Source of the DNA: RZZS01 sp964491785
GTDB lineage: Bacteria > Pseudomonadota > Alphaproteobacteria > Micavibrionales > Micavibrionaceae
DNA length: 64,000 nt
Direction: 5' to 3'
Assembly: GCA_964491785.1 (NCBI GenBank)
Contig: CAZBGS010000007.1
Coordinates: forward strand, 1-64,000
A model generated the notes under the pieces. It was not told the DNA's origin, made no database searches, and was given only the letters and a program-made list of their open reading frames with translations. This document shows, piece after piece, positions 29,892-39,592 of the stretch (its first letter is position 1; each line of letters opens with the position of its first letter). The position numbers and the translations under genes are program-made.

Positions 29892-31268
29892 ATGAAGCCA
29901 GACGGAAAAAAAGAGGAATCAGGTTTCAGTCTATTGGAGATGCTGTTGGCAGTTGCGGTCTTTGGGATGATCAGTCTGCTGATGATAGATTTGATGCGCA
30001 ACTGGGCGGAAGATGAGAGCGCTAGAGGAGCTGGCGAATATTTTAAAGTTATAAATGATGCCCATTCGGTGATTGCCGAAAAAATAGAATATTTCGATGC
30101 TGTTTACAAAGTCGTCGAAGCCAATGCAGGAGTCCTTGAAATTCCTGTCCTTGGAGACCCGGTTGCTCTAGGAGTGCCGTTCACTCTTGAGATGGGCGGT
30201 ATGGCAGGATCTGTCCGCATTCCAGGATCTCCATATATCGGTTCAGAGTTTGCGGCCAAAAATCCTTTTCGTTCCGACATGATTGTGGTTGTGCGGATTG
30301 CCGATGACATGCTTCGCGACGATGACGAAAGGATGCTTGAGTTTTTCGTAGCTTCCCGAGACAGAGTAAATGAACGCATAGTTCGGAGAACCGCGCTCTC
30401 CATGGGCGGAAGCGGCGGTTATATAAGCGCTATTGGAGAGCTTGGAGGGAGTTGTGTAGTTAGTTGCGACCTTACTATTCGCGGCGCTTATGGGGATTGG
30501 CAGATTGCGGCAACAGATCTGACGGGAACGAACTGGTTTAATACGATAAATCTTAACCGGGCCGACACCCTGAATGGCTCTTACCTGGTGAATTATTCGT
30601 ACGTGACGGAAAGCCAGGTTGCCGGAGATTACCTGTACCGCATTCCATATCCCGAAATGCCAGAGCTCAATAGAATGAGCCAGACCATGGATTTTGCCGA
30701 CAAAAATATTGTTGGTGCCGATAACATCTTTACTAATGTAAATACTGTTACACAGTTGACCGATGTTCGGGGCTCGGCTTTCATTAACAATCTAGAAATG
30801 AACGGTGCCCAGATGACCGTGCAGAAAGATATGGCGGTAGGCGAACTCGGTATGTGGAAGCTTCACGAATCCCATCCCAGCCTTGAGGAGAATCTTTCTC
30901 AGAAAATAATTGTTGAAGGAACTGTCATCGTCAGCGATGCGACGAGTTTCGATATGTCAAGCCTTTATACCCTGAACGCCGACGAAATCAATGTTTCAAA
31001 CATTGTTACAAATACGGCCAGTATTTCCGAGCTCGAAGTATCCGGATCGAGCAATGCTTCTTCACTTACTGGAGGTGCTATTAATAGCGCTTCTCTGACT
31101 GCGGGTGAGCTTAACGTTACGGAATCGATCGTGGGAAATGTCACTGCAGCCGAGATAAATACAATTAATTTTAAAAATACTGTATTTTTCTCATCCGATA
31201 GCGCGTCGGTATCCGGAAATATGGATATTTCAAGGCTCAGCGAATGTCTTAGTGGTTGTGTGTATTAG
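29892..31268 (+). CDS. PilV-like minor pilin / tip adhesin 3
   Basis: The 458-residue prepilin has leader KKEESG, cleavage before FSLLEMLLAVAV (Glu5 present), and a core matching gene 2: GGYISAIGELGG, RGAYGDWQIAATDL and LYRIPYPEMPELNRM. The C-terminal stalk is rich in S, N and T with repeated strand motifs (SISELEVSGSSNASSLTGG) and ends in a cysteine pair (SECLSGCVY). CGGAG precedes the ATG. Three such genes in series suggest a mixed or selectable pilus tip; whether one or all are used is not visible. Confidence 0.7.
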   Translation: MKPDGKKEESGFSLLEMLLAVAVFGMISLLMIDLMRNWAEDESARGAGEYFKVINDAHSVIAEKIEYFDAVYKVVEANAGVLEIPVLGDPVALGVPFTLEMGGMAGSVRIPGSPYIGSEFAAKNPFRSDMIVVVRIADDMLRDDDERMLEFFVASRDRVNERIVRRTALSMGGSGGYISAIGELGGSCVVSCDLTIRGAYGDWQIAATDLTGTNWFNTINLNRADTLNGSYLVNYSYVTESQVAGDYLYRIPYPEMPELNRMSQTMDFADKNIVGADNIFTNVNTVTQLTDVRGSAFINNLEMNGAQMTVQKDMAVGELGMWKLHESHPSLEENLSQKIIVEGTVIVSDATSFDMSSLYTLNADEINVSNIVTNTASISELEVSGSSNASSLTGGAINSASLTAGELNVTESIVGNVTAAEINTINFKNTVFFSSDSASVSGNMDISRLSECLSGCVY

Positions 31269-31314
31269 GCTGGTAGTATTAATATCAGAAATAGTCTGAT
31301 GCGGGAAAAGAGTC

Positions 31315-32097
31315 ATGAACCGCCCTTCTTTTTATTTTCTGGCATTGATTTTCTGCACCCTTCCCTTTGCCGGGGCGCTGGCGCAGCATAAGGACGTCCT
31401 GCCGCCAATGAATATGGCGCCACGTCCTTTTATCGAGGATTTGACCGAAGTGGCCAAAATACCCGAATCGGGCAGTAGCCATGAATTTAAAAACGCATTT
31501 CTCAGAGATTACTCTGATCTTCAATATCAAATCAGTCTGATTGAACAACTGATTCGAAGGCAGGGCAATATTGCCAGGCTGGAGAAAATTTATCTCGAAC
31601 TCGGAATTCCTTTCTTTCCTCCACCAATTCCGGCAGGGATATGCGAAAGAATACCTGATAATCTGATCTGCAATGACGGCTATCCAGCCAGTTTACAAAA
31701 AATTCCACGGCCTGAGCCTGCAAAGACAGAACCGGTAAAGGTGCTGGCGGTGAAAGAATCACCGTCGGCAGGCGATCCCAAAATCGCCGATCACGGTATC
31801 AAATGGGCAGAGATCAGTTGCAGCGGCAGCGACTGCACGGCTGTAGTTATTGTTGATGATCTGGATTCTCACAGACGCACGGTAAAAGAAGGCGATACTC
31901 TTCCAAAAGGATTTAAAGTGAAGGAGATCTCGTTTTCAGGCGTAACTATAGAAAAGGAAGGAAGGATATCATTATTAAGCCCCTCGAAATCTTCTTCTTT
32001 CGGGGGATATTCATCGCCGGCAATCAGGTCTATTTCTGCAATGGAAAGTCCTGACAAGAAAGTAAACGCAGAAGATCCGACAAATACCGGGCGGTAG
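31315..32097 (+). CDS. Second PilP-like pilus protein
   Basis: This 260-residue exported protein has a signal peptide ending AGALAQ, an early helical region (YQISLIEQLIRRQGN), a proline-rich linker and a C-terminal GspC/PilP-like beta domain (CTAVVIVDDLDSHRRTVKEG, then TLPKGFKVKEISFSGVTI). GGGAAAAGAG precedes the ATG by three bases. It is the last gene of the pilus run and ends five bases before a convergent gene. A duplicated PilP-type function, or a tip-complex loading factor, is possible. Confidence 0.65.
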   Translation: MNRPSFYFLALIFCTLPFAGALAQHKDVLPPMNMAPRPFIEDLTEVAKIPESGSSHEFKNAFLRDYSDLQYQISLIEQLIRRQGNIARLEKIYLELGIPFFPPPIPAGICERIPDNLICNDGYPASLQKIPRPEPAKTEPVKVLAVKESPSAGDPKIADHGIKWAEISCSGSDCTAVVIVDDLDSHRRTVKEGDTLPKGFKVKEISFSGVTIEKEGRISLLSPSKSSSFGGYSSPAIRSISAMESPDKKVNAEDPTNTGR

Positions 32098-32101
32098 ACA
32101 A

Positions 32102-32758
32102 TCACTGCCCGAAAACGTCGTCGAGTACCGGCATTTCCTCGATCAGCAGTTCTTCATTGGAAAGATTTACCGTTCCTTCTTTTGTAACGCTGACATCGCA
32201 TCGGAACAGCGAGTCCTTGAACATCATGCAGGCTTTTACCATGAAACCATTATCTGCTGTCATTGCTTCCAGAGGGGCCAGCATCCTTCCGATAGCTTTT
32301 CTGGCGGCCGGAGGAGGCTCCTCTTTCCAGTTGATATCGTCTACCGTCTCGGTAATCAGGAACCTCCCATGCCTGCCTTTGACGAAGGCAAAGAAAAAAC
32401 GAACGTAGTCCGTTACGTTTTGCAGATCGAGAGAAATAGGGGCTCTGAGATTGAGCGAATAAATCGGTTCATTCGTCCAGTTTAGAGTTACGACATCCTT
32501 CTCATGAATAAGCAGAAATCTTCTTAACGGCGGGACTGAATCATATTCAGCAATATCTACAAAACTGTATCCAGGATAGAATGGCGGATCATAAATCATA
32601 ACTACAGCCGTTTCAGGACTGAATCTTATTCCCTGGATGGCCGGGTTAACCTTTTCCAGCACAAGCCTGGTTTCTTCCTGATCTAGTTTGACGAAAGCGT
32701 CATGAAACATGGTAATTTTCCGGTTTATGTCATTTTTGTGTAGATCATGCGTCGACAA
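32102..32758 (-). CDS. Unknown protein
   Basis: The frame begins at TTG 32758; ATG 32710 (MFHDAFVKLDQEET) is an alternative and neither has a strong ribosome site. The soluble 203-218-residue product is mixed alpha/beta with no signal or membrane segment. Notable stretches are DPPFYPGYSFVDIAEYDSVP and RFLLIHEKDVVTLNW. I recognise no family. It is convergent to the pilus cluster and may not belong to it. Confidence 0.6.
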   Translation of the reverse strand: MSTHDLHKNDINRKITMFHDAFVKLDQEETRLVLEKVNPAIQGIRFSPETAVVMIYDPPFYPGYSFVDIAEYDSVPPLRRFLLIHEKDVVTLNWTNEPIYSLNLRAPISLDLQNVTDYVRFFFAFVKGRHGRFLITETVDDINWKEEPPPAARKAIGRMLAPLEAMTADNGFMVKACMMFKDSLFRCDVSVTKEGTVNLSNEELLIEEMPVLDDVFGQ

Positions 32759-33107
32759 AGCGATTCGGTCAAGGACGGTCTGATAACTGTGTGGAAAGAA
32801 GGCGTATTAATTCGGGTGGAGAGTGCGGACAGGATTCCATACATAATCATCATAAGGGAAAAGGACTCCTTTTCAGCATGTGCGAAAGTGCAATCGGATA
32901 ATGCAGGGATGCAGGACAGATTGATGTATACAGCATCCAGATTGCTTTTTGGGGTACCGCGGCTTGTGGAATAATCGTACTTAAGAAATCATGCCCGCTT
33001 TCCACAGGGCCTAATAACAACAAATACCTCTTAAAAAAATCTTTTTTAGAAAGGGGTAATCTGCTCTCATCCGACGATACGATCCGGTAACGCTAACGGG
33101 AGTGAAG
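32759..33107. other. Intergenic region upstream of hemE, possible origin-type region
   Basis: This 349-bp region has one doubtful open frame (32747-32974, 75 codons) that I do not accept. It contains an A/T-rich run near 33025-33060. CTTTCCACA, two mismatches from the DnaA-box consensus, occurs twice: on the minus strand in the GTGTGGAAAG stretch near 32790, and on the plus strand near 33000. In Caulobacter the origin lies next to hemE, which is why I flag it. The evidence is weak. Confidence 0.25.
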
Positions 33108-34148
33108 ATGAAACCGCTTGTGACTGTTCTTAACCGCCAGAGGACAGAAAAAGTTCCCTTCTGGTTTATGCGTCAGGCAGGACGCTATCTGCCGGAATAT
33201 TGCGAAATCAGGGAAAAGGGGAATGGATTTTCAGAGATGATCCGTAATCCGGAAACTGCAGCCGAGATCACCATGCAACCGGTGAGAAGGTTTGGTATGG
33301 ATGGGGCGATAATCTTTTCTGATATTCTGGTTGTTCCGGAGGCCATGGGGCTGGAAGTCAGGTTTGAAGAAGGAACCGGCCCGAAGCTGAAGGCGCTGGA
33401 GTCGACTGCCGACGCGGAAAGATTGATTCCCGAACAGGTTACAGAAAAGTTGCCTTACGTTTACGAGGCGGTTTCACTGGTTCGGGACAAACTGCAACAG
33501 GAGGGGTATGAAGCCAGGGCGTTAATCGGTTTTTCAGGTGCGCCATGGACTCTGGCCTGTTACATGATCGAGGGCGGGTCAAGCAGGGATTATCTTAAAA
33601 CCAGACTATGGGCTTACAGAGATCCTGACAGTTTCGAAAATCTGATCAGAATTCTGGAAACGGCTATTGTTTTACATCTGGAAGAGCAGGTCAGGGCGGG
33701 TTGCGAGGTGATTCAGCTTTTCGATAGCTGGGCAGGAATATTGGATGCCAGTCAGTTTCAGAAATGGGTACTGACTCCCTCGCGGAGGATAGTACAGAAG
33801 CTGAAAGAAAGATGCCCTGGGATTCCTGCAATCGGATTTCCCAAAGGGGCCGGACAGATGTACCTGAAATATGCACAGGAAACCGGATTAAGTGCGGTTT
33901 CTCTGGATAGCGGAGTATCGCCGCAGTGGGCGGCAAAATTTCTGCTTCCGGAGATAGCGGTTCAGGGCAATCTCGATCCTGTGTGTCTTCTGGCCGGAGG
34001 CGATGCTCTGGAGCTGGAAGCGGAGCGGGTACTTGGCAATCTTTCCAGCGGAGATTTTATTTTTAATCTCGGTCACGGGATTCATAAAGATACCCCTATC
34101 GCTCATGTCGCAAGACTTTGCGATATAATTAAAGGCTGGCATAAATGA
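33108..34148 (+). CDS. hemE: Uroporphyrinogen decarboxylase
   Basis: The 346-residue enzyme converts uroporphyrinogen III to coproporphyrinogen III in heme synthesis. Signatures are PFWFMRQAGRYLPEY near the start, the substrate-binding IIFSDILVVPEAMG, GFSGAPWTLACYMIEGG, and NLGHGIHKDTP at the end. I choose ATG 33108, with GGGAG close upstream, over GTG 33102. Four bases overlap with hemH (ATGA), so it heads a hemE-hemH-hemJ operon. Confidence 0.97.
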   Translation: MKPLVTVLNRQRTEKVPFWFMRQAGRYLPEYCEIREKGNGFSEMIRNPETAAEITMQPVRRFGMDGAIIFSDILVVPEAMGLEVRFEEGTGPKLKALESTADAERLIPEQVTEKLPYVYEAVSLVRDKLQQEGYEARALIGFSGAPWTLACYMIEGGSSRDYLKTRLWAYRDPDSFENLIRILETAIVLHLEEQVRAGCEVIQLFDSWAGILDASQFQKWVLTPSRRIVQKLKERCPGIPAIGFPKGAGQMYLKYAQETGLSAVSLDSGVSPQWAAKFLLPEIAVQGNLDPVCLLAGGDALELEAERVLGNLSSGDFIFNLGHGIHKDTPIAHVARLCDIIKGWHK

Positions 34149-35230
34149 AAAGAATAGCAGTGGTTTTATTGAATCTGGGGGGGCCTGACAGCCGGGAGGC
34201 AATCGAACCTTTCTTGCGCAATTTTTTCAGCGATCCTGCGATTATTCCCCTGCCCGGCTTTTTACGTGAAGCGCTTGCCTGGATTATTGCCAGAAAAAGA
34301 ACTCACGGGGCGGCGGATGCAAGTTATGCGGAGCTCGGTTATGTATCGCCTATACTTGATAACACTAAAGCCCAGGCCAGGAGTCTTGCGCAGGTTTTAA
34401 AGCAGAATTCAGGCAGTATCCGGTTCGGAGTATTTACCTGTATGCGCTACTGGCGCCCGCGGGCAAGGCAAGTGATGGATGAGATAGAAAAGTTCAATCC
34501 CGATCTTGTCGTCCTGCTGCCGATGTATCCTCAGTTCTCGACCACGACGAGCGGGTCTTCATTCCGGGAATGGGAAGTCGAGGCGAAAAGGGCAGGTCTG
34601 AACCTGCCCTCAGGGAGAATATGCTGCTACTTTGAAAACGAAGGGTTTACATCATCCTGCGCGACTGCGATCGACAGGGCTTACAATCTTGCGCTTGCCA
34701 AAGATCAGGGCAAACCGAAACTGATATTATCGGCGCATGGTCTGCCTGAATATGTTGTACGCTCGGGGGATCCGTATATTTGGCAGTGTGAGCAGACGGC
34801 GAAAGCGATTATCGGCAAGTCCGGCATCGAGAATCCCGACTGGACGCTCAGCTTCCAGAGCAGGGTCGGGCCGGCGAAATGGGTAAAGCCTGATACGCGG
34901 GATGTCATTATCGAAGCAGCGAAACAAAAGCGTCCGATAGTGATTCATACCCCTGCATTTGTCAGCGACCATGTGGAAACTTTGGTCGAGATTGATATCG
35001 AATACAGGAAACTTGCCGAGGATAACGGCTCACCATTTTTTATCAGGGTTCCGGTTGCCGGGACTGATCCGGTATTCATCAAGGCGATGGCGGATCTGGT
35101 TCTGGGCGAATTGAGCAAGGCGGCTGGCGGCGAGAAAAACCGGAAGGAATGCGATTGTGCCGGAAAATTTAAAAAATGTCCGGCAAAGCCAAGGGAGGCG
35201 TTAAGTGACCGAACTCATGATATGGTATGA
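34145..35230 (+). CDS. hemH: Ferrochelatase
   Basis: The 361-residue enzyme inserts Fe(II) into protoporphyrin IX. Seen: VVLLNLGGPDSREAIEPFL at the start, LILSAHGLPEYVVRSGDPY with the metal-site His, SFQSRVGPAKWVKPDT, and HTPAFVSDHVETLVEIDIEY with the catalytic Glu. The C-terminus adds a cysteine-bearing tail (ECDCAGKFKKC). Some alphaproteobacterial ferrochelatases carry a 2Fe-2S cluster; whether this tail takes part is open. The last 26 bases overlap hemJ. Confidence 0.96.
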   Translation: MKRIAVVLLNLGGPDSREAIEPFLRNFFSDPAIIPLPGFLREALAWIIARKRTHGAADASYAELGYVSPILDNTKAQARSLAQVLKQNSGSIRFGVFTCMRYWRPRARQVMDEIEKFNPDLVVLLPMYPQFSTTTSGSSFREWEVEAKRAGLNLPSGRICCYFENEGFTSSCATAIDRAYNLALAKDQGKPKLILSAHGLPEYVVRSGDPYIWQCEQTAKAIIGKSGIENPDWTLSFQSRVGPAKWVKPDTRDVIIEAAKQKRPIVIHTPAFVSDHVETLVEIDIEYRKLAEDNGSPFFIRVPVAGTDPVFIKAMADLVLGELSKAAGGEKNRKECDCAGKFKKCPAKPREALSDRTHDMV

Positions 35231-35648
35231 ATGGCTAAGAACGGGGCATATTATCTTTTTCGTCTCGTGGATGGCGGGTCTGTTTTATCTGCCAAGGCTG
35301 TTCGTATATCACGCCGGGGCGGAACCGGGATCGGAAAGCTCGGAAACATTCAAGGTGATGGAACGCAAGCTGCTTACGATCATTATGAATCCGGCGCTTG
35401 TGCTGACCTGGGTGCTCGGCATTCTGATGTTGCTGGCCAATCCGTCGCTGCTTATGGAGCTGTGGATGCAGCTGAAACTGGTGGCTGCGGCGGGGCTTAC
35501 GGGGGTTCATTTCCTGTTGTGGCGATGGGTGGAAATCTTCGCACAGGATCGGAATACCAGGAGCCATGTGTTCTACAGATATATCAACGAAGTGCCCACC
35601 TTGATGATGATTTTTATAGTCGTTATGGCGGTGATCGAACCGTTCTGA
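35205..35648 (+). CDS. hemJ: Protoporphyrinogen IX oxidase, HemJ type
   Basis: The 147-residue membrane protein matches HemJ/UPF0093: WLRTGHIIFFVSWMAGLFYLP with the conserved His, LPRLFVYHA, a middle MNPALVLTWVLGILML helix, LKLVAAAGLTGVHFLLW and EVPTLMMIFIVVMAVIEPF. HemJ oxidises protoporphyrinogen IX, the step before HemH, and is common in alphaproteobacteria lacking HemG/HemY. The GTG start at 35205 has AAGGGAGG six bases upstream, so the overlap with hemH is real. Confidence 0.92.
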   Translation: MTELMIWYEWLRTGHIIFFVSWMAGLFYLPRLFVYHAGAEPGSESSETFKVMERKLLTIIMNPALVLTWVLGILMLLANPSLLMELWMQLKLVAAAGLTGVHFLLWRWVEIFAQDRNTRSHVFYRYINEVPTLMMIFIVVMAVIEPF

Positions 35649-35680
35649 GAAAGATTTGTATGATTTTTGCAATTAAAATA

Positions 35681-35709
35681 TTGACTTGACAGATTGTGTT
35701 AGCTATAAA
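35681..35709 (+). promoter_or_regulatory. Sigma-70-type promoter for rho
   Basis: TTGACT at 35681-35686 and TATAAA at 35704-35709 are separated by 17 bases. Transcription from here would give a leader of about 185 nt before the rho start codon. Long leaders are typical of rho genes, which control themselves by early termination. Confidence 0.6.
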
Positions 35710-35902
35710 ACCGGAGGTCTATGTAATATTCCAGACAATTGAGGGAAGAATATTGAAGCAGGGGCTTGAGGCCGCTGCCTTTTCCGGAAAAAGGAACCTC
35801 CGTTCTGCGAATTGAAGGATAAAGAGAAAATTGATCCATCACAAAAGTCAGCAAGCGGCTTTTGCTTACGCATAGAGTTTTACGTTAATAAGACAACCAG
35901 CT

Positions 35903-37171
<1,269 letters not shown>

Positions 37172-37235
37172 TTATCAAGCGGCACGCCTCTCTCGCCGGG
37201 ATGACAGCATTGTCGTTAGATGTTACACTTCGTTT

Positions 37236-38690
37236 ATGACCAAGCTCTCCCAGCGCCTGGACTTCAGGCAATCGCAAAACCTTGTCATGACCCCGCAACT
37301 GCAACAGGCGATCAAGCTGTTGCAGATGAACAATATGGAGCTTTCGGAATTCATCGAGGGGGAACTCGCGACCAATCCGCTGCTTGAAAAAGAGGAGCGC
37401 GAGGCGGGGGAAAATGATTCACGTGAAACAGATATTCCGCAGGAACCCGCGCGCGACGAGGTGGGAGAGGAATTCGACAAGGCCTGGACGGGCAATGAAA
37501 ACGGCATGGCCGATTTCGATGCCGGGAGCATCCAGTACGGCAAGGGAGGAAGAAGTTCATTCGAAGAAAACGATGGCGATTACGAGAATATTCTGGTTCG
37601 GGAAAAGACGCTTCGCGAGCATTTGCTGGAGCAGTTGCACCTTTCCTTTGAGGACGGGCGCGACCTGCTGGTAGGAACGCTGCTGATCGATCAGCTGGAC
37701 GAGACGGGGTATCTGCGGCAGGGGCATGCGGAGCTTGCCGGAAAGCTGGGCTGTTCGGCGGAGCGGATAGAAAAGCTCCTTGAGCGCATGAAGCAGTTCG
37801 AGCCTTCGGGGGTTTTTGCAGCCAGCCTTGAAGAGTGTCTTTCGCTTCAGCTTGAGGAGCAGGGTAAGCTGGACGGGCCGATGCGGATACTGCTTGCCAG
37901 CCTGGACATGCTGGCAGGGCGCGAGCTCAGGGCGCTGGCGGCCAAGTGCGGGGTGAACGACCAGTATCTTGCCGATATGATAGAGGAAATACGCGCCCTT
38001 AACCCGAGACCGGCCAGAGATTTCGAACATTTCGTCGTGCAGACCGTCATTCCGGACGTGTTGATGCGGGCGCTGCCGAAGAACCTCGGGGGTGGATGGC
38101 GGATAGAGTTGAACAGCGAGACCCTGCCGAGGGTGCTGGTCAACCGCAATTATTATTCGGAAGTCTGCAATACCGCCAGAGAAAGGAAAGACCGTCAGTA
38201 TCTCGACCAGCAGCTCTCGAATGCCAACTGGCTGGTCAAGGCGCTTGACCAGAGGGCGCAGACCATCCTCAAGGTCGCGGAAACGATAGTCGAGGAGCAG
38301 AACGGATTTTTCCTGTTCGGCATCGAATTTCTGAAACCGATGACGCTGCGGGATGTAGCCGGGAAGATCGACATGCACGAAAGCACCGTGAGCCGGGTGA
38401 CCAACAACAAATATATCGGCACTCCGCGCGGAATATTCGAGCTCAAATATTTCTTTTCCTCATCGCTTGGCGGAGCCGACGGCCTGTCGCATTCATCGGA
38501 AGCGGTAAAGGCGCGAATCAAAAATCTGATCGATTCCGAGAATCCGAAAAAGATCCTGTCCGACGACAAGATCGTCGAGATTCTGCGCAAGGAGGGAATC
38601 GACGTGGCAAGGCGGACGATAGCCAAGTACCGGGACGCATTGCGGATACCGTCATCGGTGGAACGGCGAAAGCTTAAAAAGCGCGGGTAA
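37236..38690 (+). CDS. rpoN: RNA polymerase sigma-54 factor
   Basis: The 484-residue protein has region I (RLDFRQSQNLVMTPQLQQAI), an acidic region II, a core-binding region with repeated helices, the HTH area (MTLRDVAGKIDMHESTVSRV) and the RpoN box RRTIAKYRDALRIPSS. It needs AAA+ activators and governs nitrogen, motility or pilus genes in many relatives; I did not find a clear -24/-12 site before the pil genes. A one-mismatch parS sequence lies inside the gene at 37415-37430. Confidence 0.96.
   Translation: MTKLSQRLDFRQSQNLVMTPQLQQAIKLLQMNNMELSEFIEGELATNPLLEKEEREAGENDSRETDIPQEPARDEVGEEFDKAWTGNENGMADFDAGSIQYGKGGRSSFEENDGDYENILVREKTLREHLLEQLHLSFEDGRDLLVGTLLIDQLDETGYLRQGHAELAGKLGCSAERIEKLLERMKQFEPSGVFAASLEECLSLQLEEQGKLDGPMRILLASLDMLAGRELRALAAKCGVNDQYLADMIEEIRALNPRPARDFEHFVVQTVIPDVLMRALPKNLGGGWRIELNSETLPRVLVNRNYYSEVCNTARERKDRQYLDQQLSNANWLVKALDQRAQTILKVAETIVEEQNGFFLFGIEFLKPMTLRDVAGKIDMHESTVSRVTNNKYIGTPRGIFELKYFFSSSLGGADGLSHSSEAVKARIKNLIDSENPKKILSDDKIVEILRKEGIDVARRTIAKYRDALRIPSSVERRKLKKRG
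37415..37430. promoter_or_regulatory. parS-like site, one mismatch
   Basis: TGATTCACGTGAAACA differs from the exact parS palindrome at one position (third base). It lies within rpoN, about 9.8 kb from the exact parS at 47212. Confidence 0.45.
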
Positions 38691-38773
38691 CAGACCTTTG
38701 GACAGGCACTGGCCCGGATTTCGCACGCTCTTGTATCCGACTACCCGCACAGGGGCGGGCATTTGACAGTGGA

Positions 38774-39433
38774 TTACCTGTTTCCGAAGAAAGCCGTTCC
38801 TATGCGGATATGGGTGGCGCCGAGGGCGATGGCTCTTTCGTAGTCGGCGCTCATGCCCATGGAAAGTCCTGGCAGGTTGTGTCTGGCCGCAAGCTTTGCG
38901 AGAAGGGCGAAATGCATCGAGGGAGGGTCGCTTGCGGGAGGGATGCACATCAGTCCTCTGATATCGAGGCCGAAGTCCAGGCAAACCACCAGCAATTCAG
39001 GCAAGCCGTCCGGCGGAACGCCGTGTTTTTGCTCCTCTTCGCCAGTGTTGACCTGGATGAAGCAGGCCGGGCGGCGGTTTTGGCGGCGCATTTCTTCGGA
39101 CAAAGCTTTCGCGAGTTTCGAGCGATCCAGCGTGTGGATGCAATCGAACAGGGCGACGGCGTCGCGCACCTTGTTGGTTTGAAGCGGGCCGATAAGGTGA
39201 AGTTCGATGCCGGGATGTTCCTGCTTCAGGGCGAGCCAGTGTTCGCGGGCCTCCTGCACCCGGTTTTCACCGAAGATTTTTTGTCCGGCGGCGACGGCGC
39301 AGCGAATCTTTTCAGATGACTGATTCTTGCTTACGGCCACAAGGCGGATATCTTCCGGCGCCCTGCCAGCCTTGCGCGCGGCTTTGGCGATTGCAGTCTC
39401 AAGGGCGGATTTGTTTTCTTCGATCGGGGACAT
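38774..39433 (-). CDS. YggS/PROSC-type PLP homeostasis protein
   Basis: The 219-residue alanine-racemase-like barrel protein binds PLP on the lysine in LVAVSKNQ (Lys36). Other family motifs are IFGENRVQEA, LHLIGPLQTNK, the QVNTGEEEQKHGV strand and LSMGMSADYERAIALGATHIRIG near the end. The family buffers free PLP and has no known catalytic reaction. It sits between rpoN (convergent) and the porin gene (same strand). Confidence 0.93.
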   Translation of the reverse strand: MSPIEENKSALETAIAKAARKAGRAPEDIRLVAVSKNQSSEKIRCAVAAGQKIFGENRVQEAREHWLALKQEHPGIELHLIGPLQTNKVRDAVALFDCIHTLDRSKLAKALSEEMRRQNRRPACFIQVNTGEEEQKHGVPPDGLPELLVVCLDFGLDIRGLMCIPPASDPPSMHFALLAKLAARHNLPGLSMGMSADYERAIALGATHIRIGTAFFGNR

Positions 39434-39522
39434 AACGGGATAATAAAGGATTCAGGAAAGGAAATACCAGTCAGGAAGGGGATTTTTCACTTCGTTCAGG
39501 ATGACGGGGAATGATTTTGGTT

Positions 39523-39553
39523 AAAAAAAGGGCGGCTGAAAAGGCAGCCGCCC
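39523..39553 (-). terminator. Rho-independent terminator of the porin gene
   Basis: On the minus strand a perfect nine-base stem (39545-39553 with 39530-39538), a six-base loop and seven T residues follow the porin stop by 39 bases. Confidence 0.93.
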
Positions 39554-39592
39554 TGAAAGTCAAATCTCTATACGTTTCAAATCAGCTTCGGA

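Noticed and set aside
26436..31268. Shufflon with inverted recombination sites
   Set aside because: I noticed no short inverted repeats between the PilV-like genes and no recombinase gene in the window.
32747..32974. 75-codon plus-strand frame before hemE
   Set aside because: No ribosome site, no recognisable features and overlap with the start of a divergent gene; composition is not convincing.
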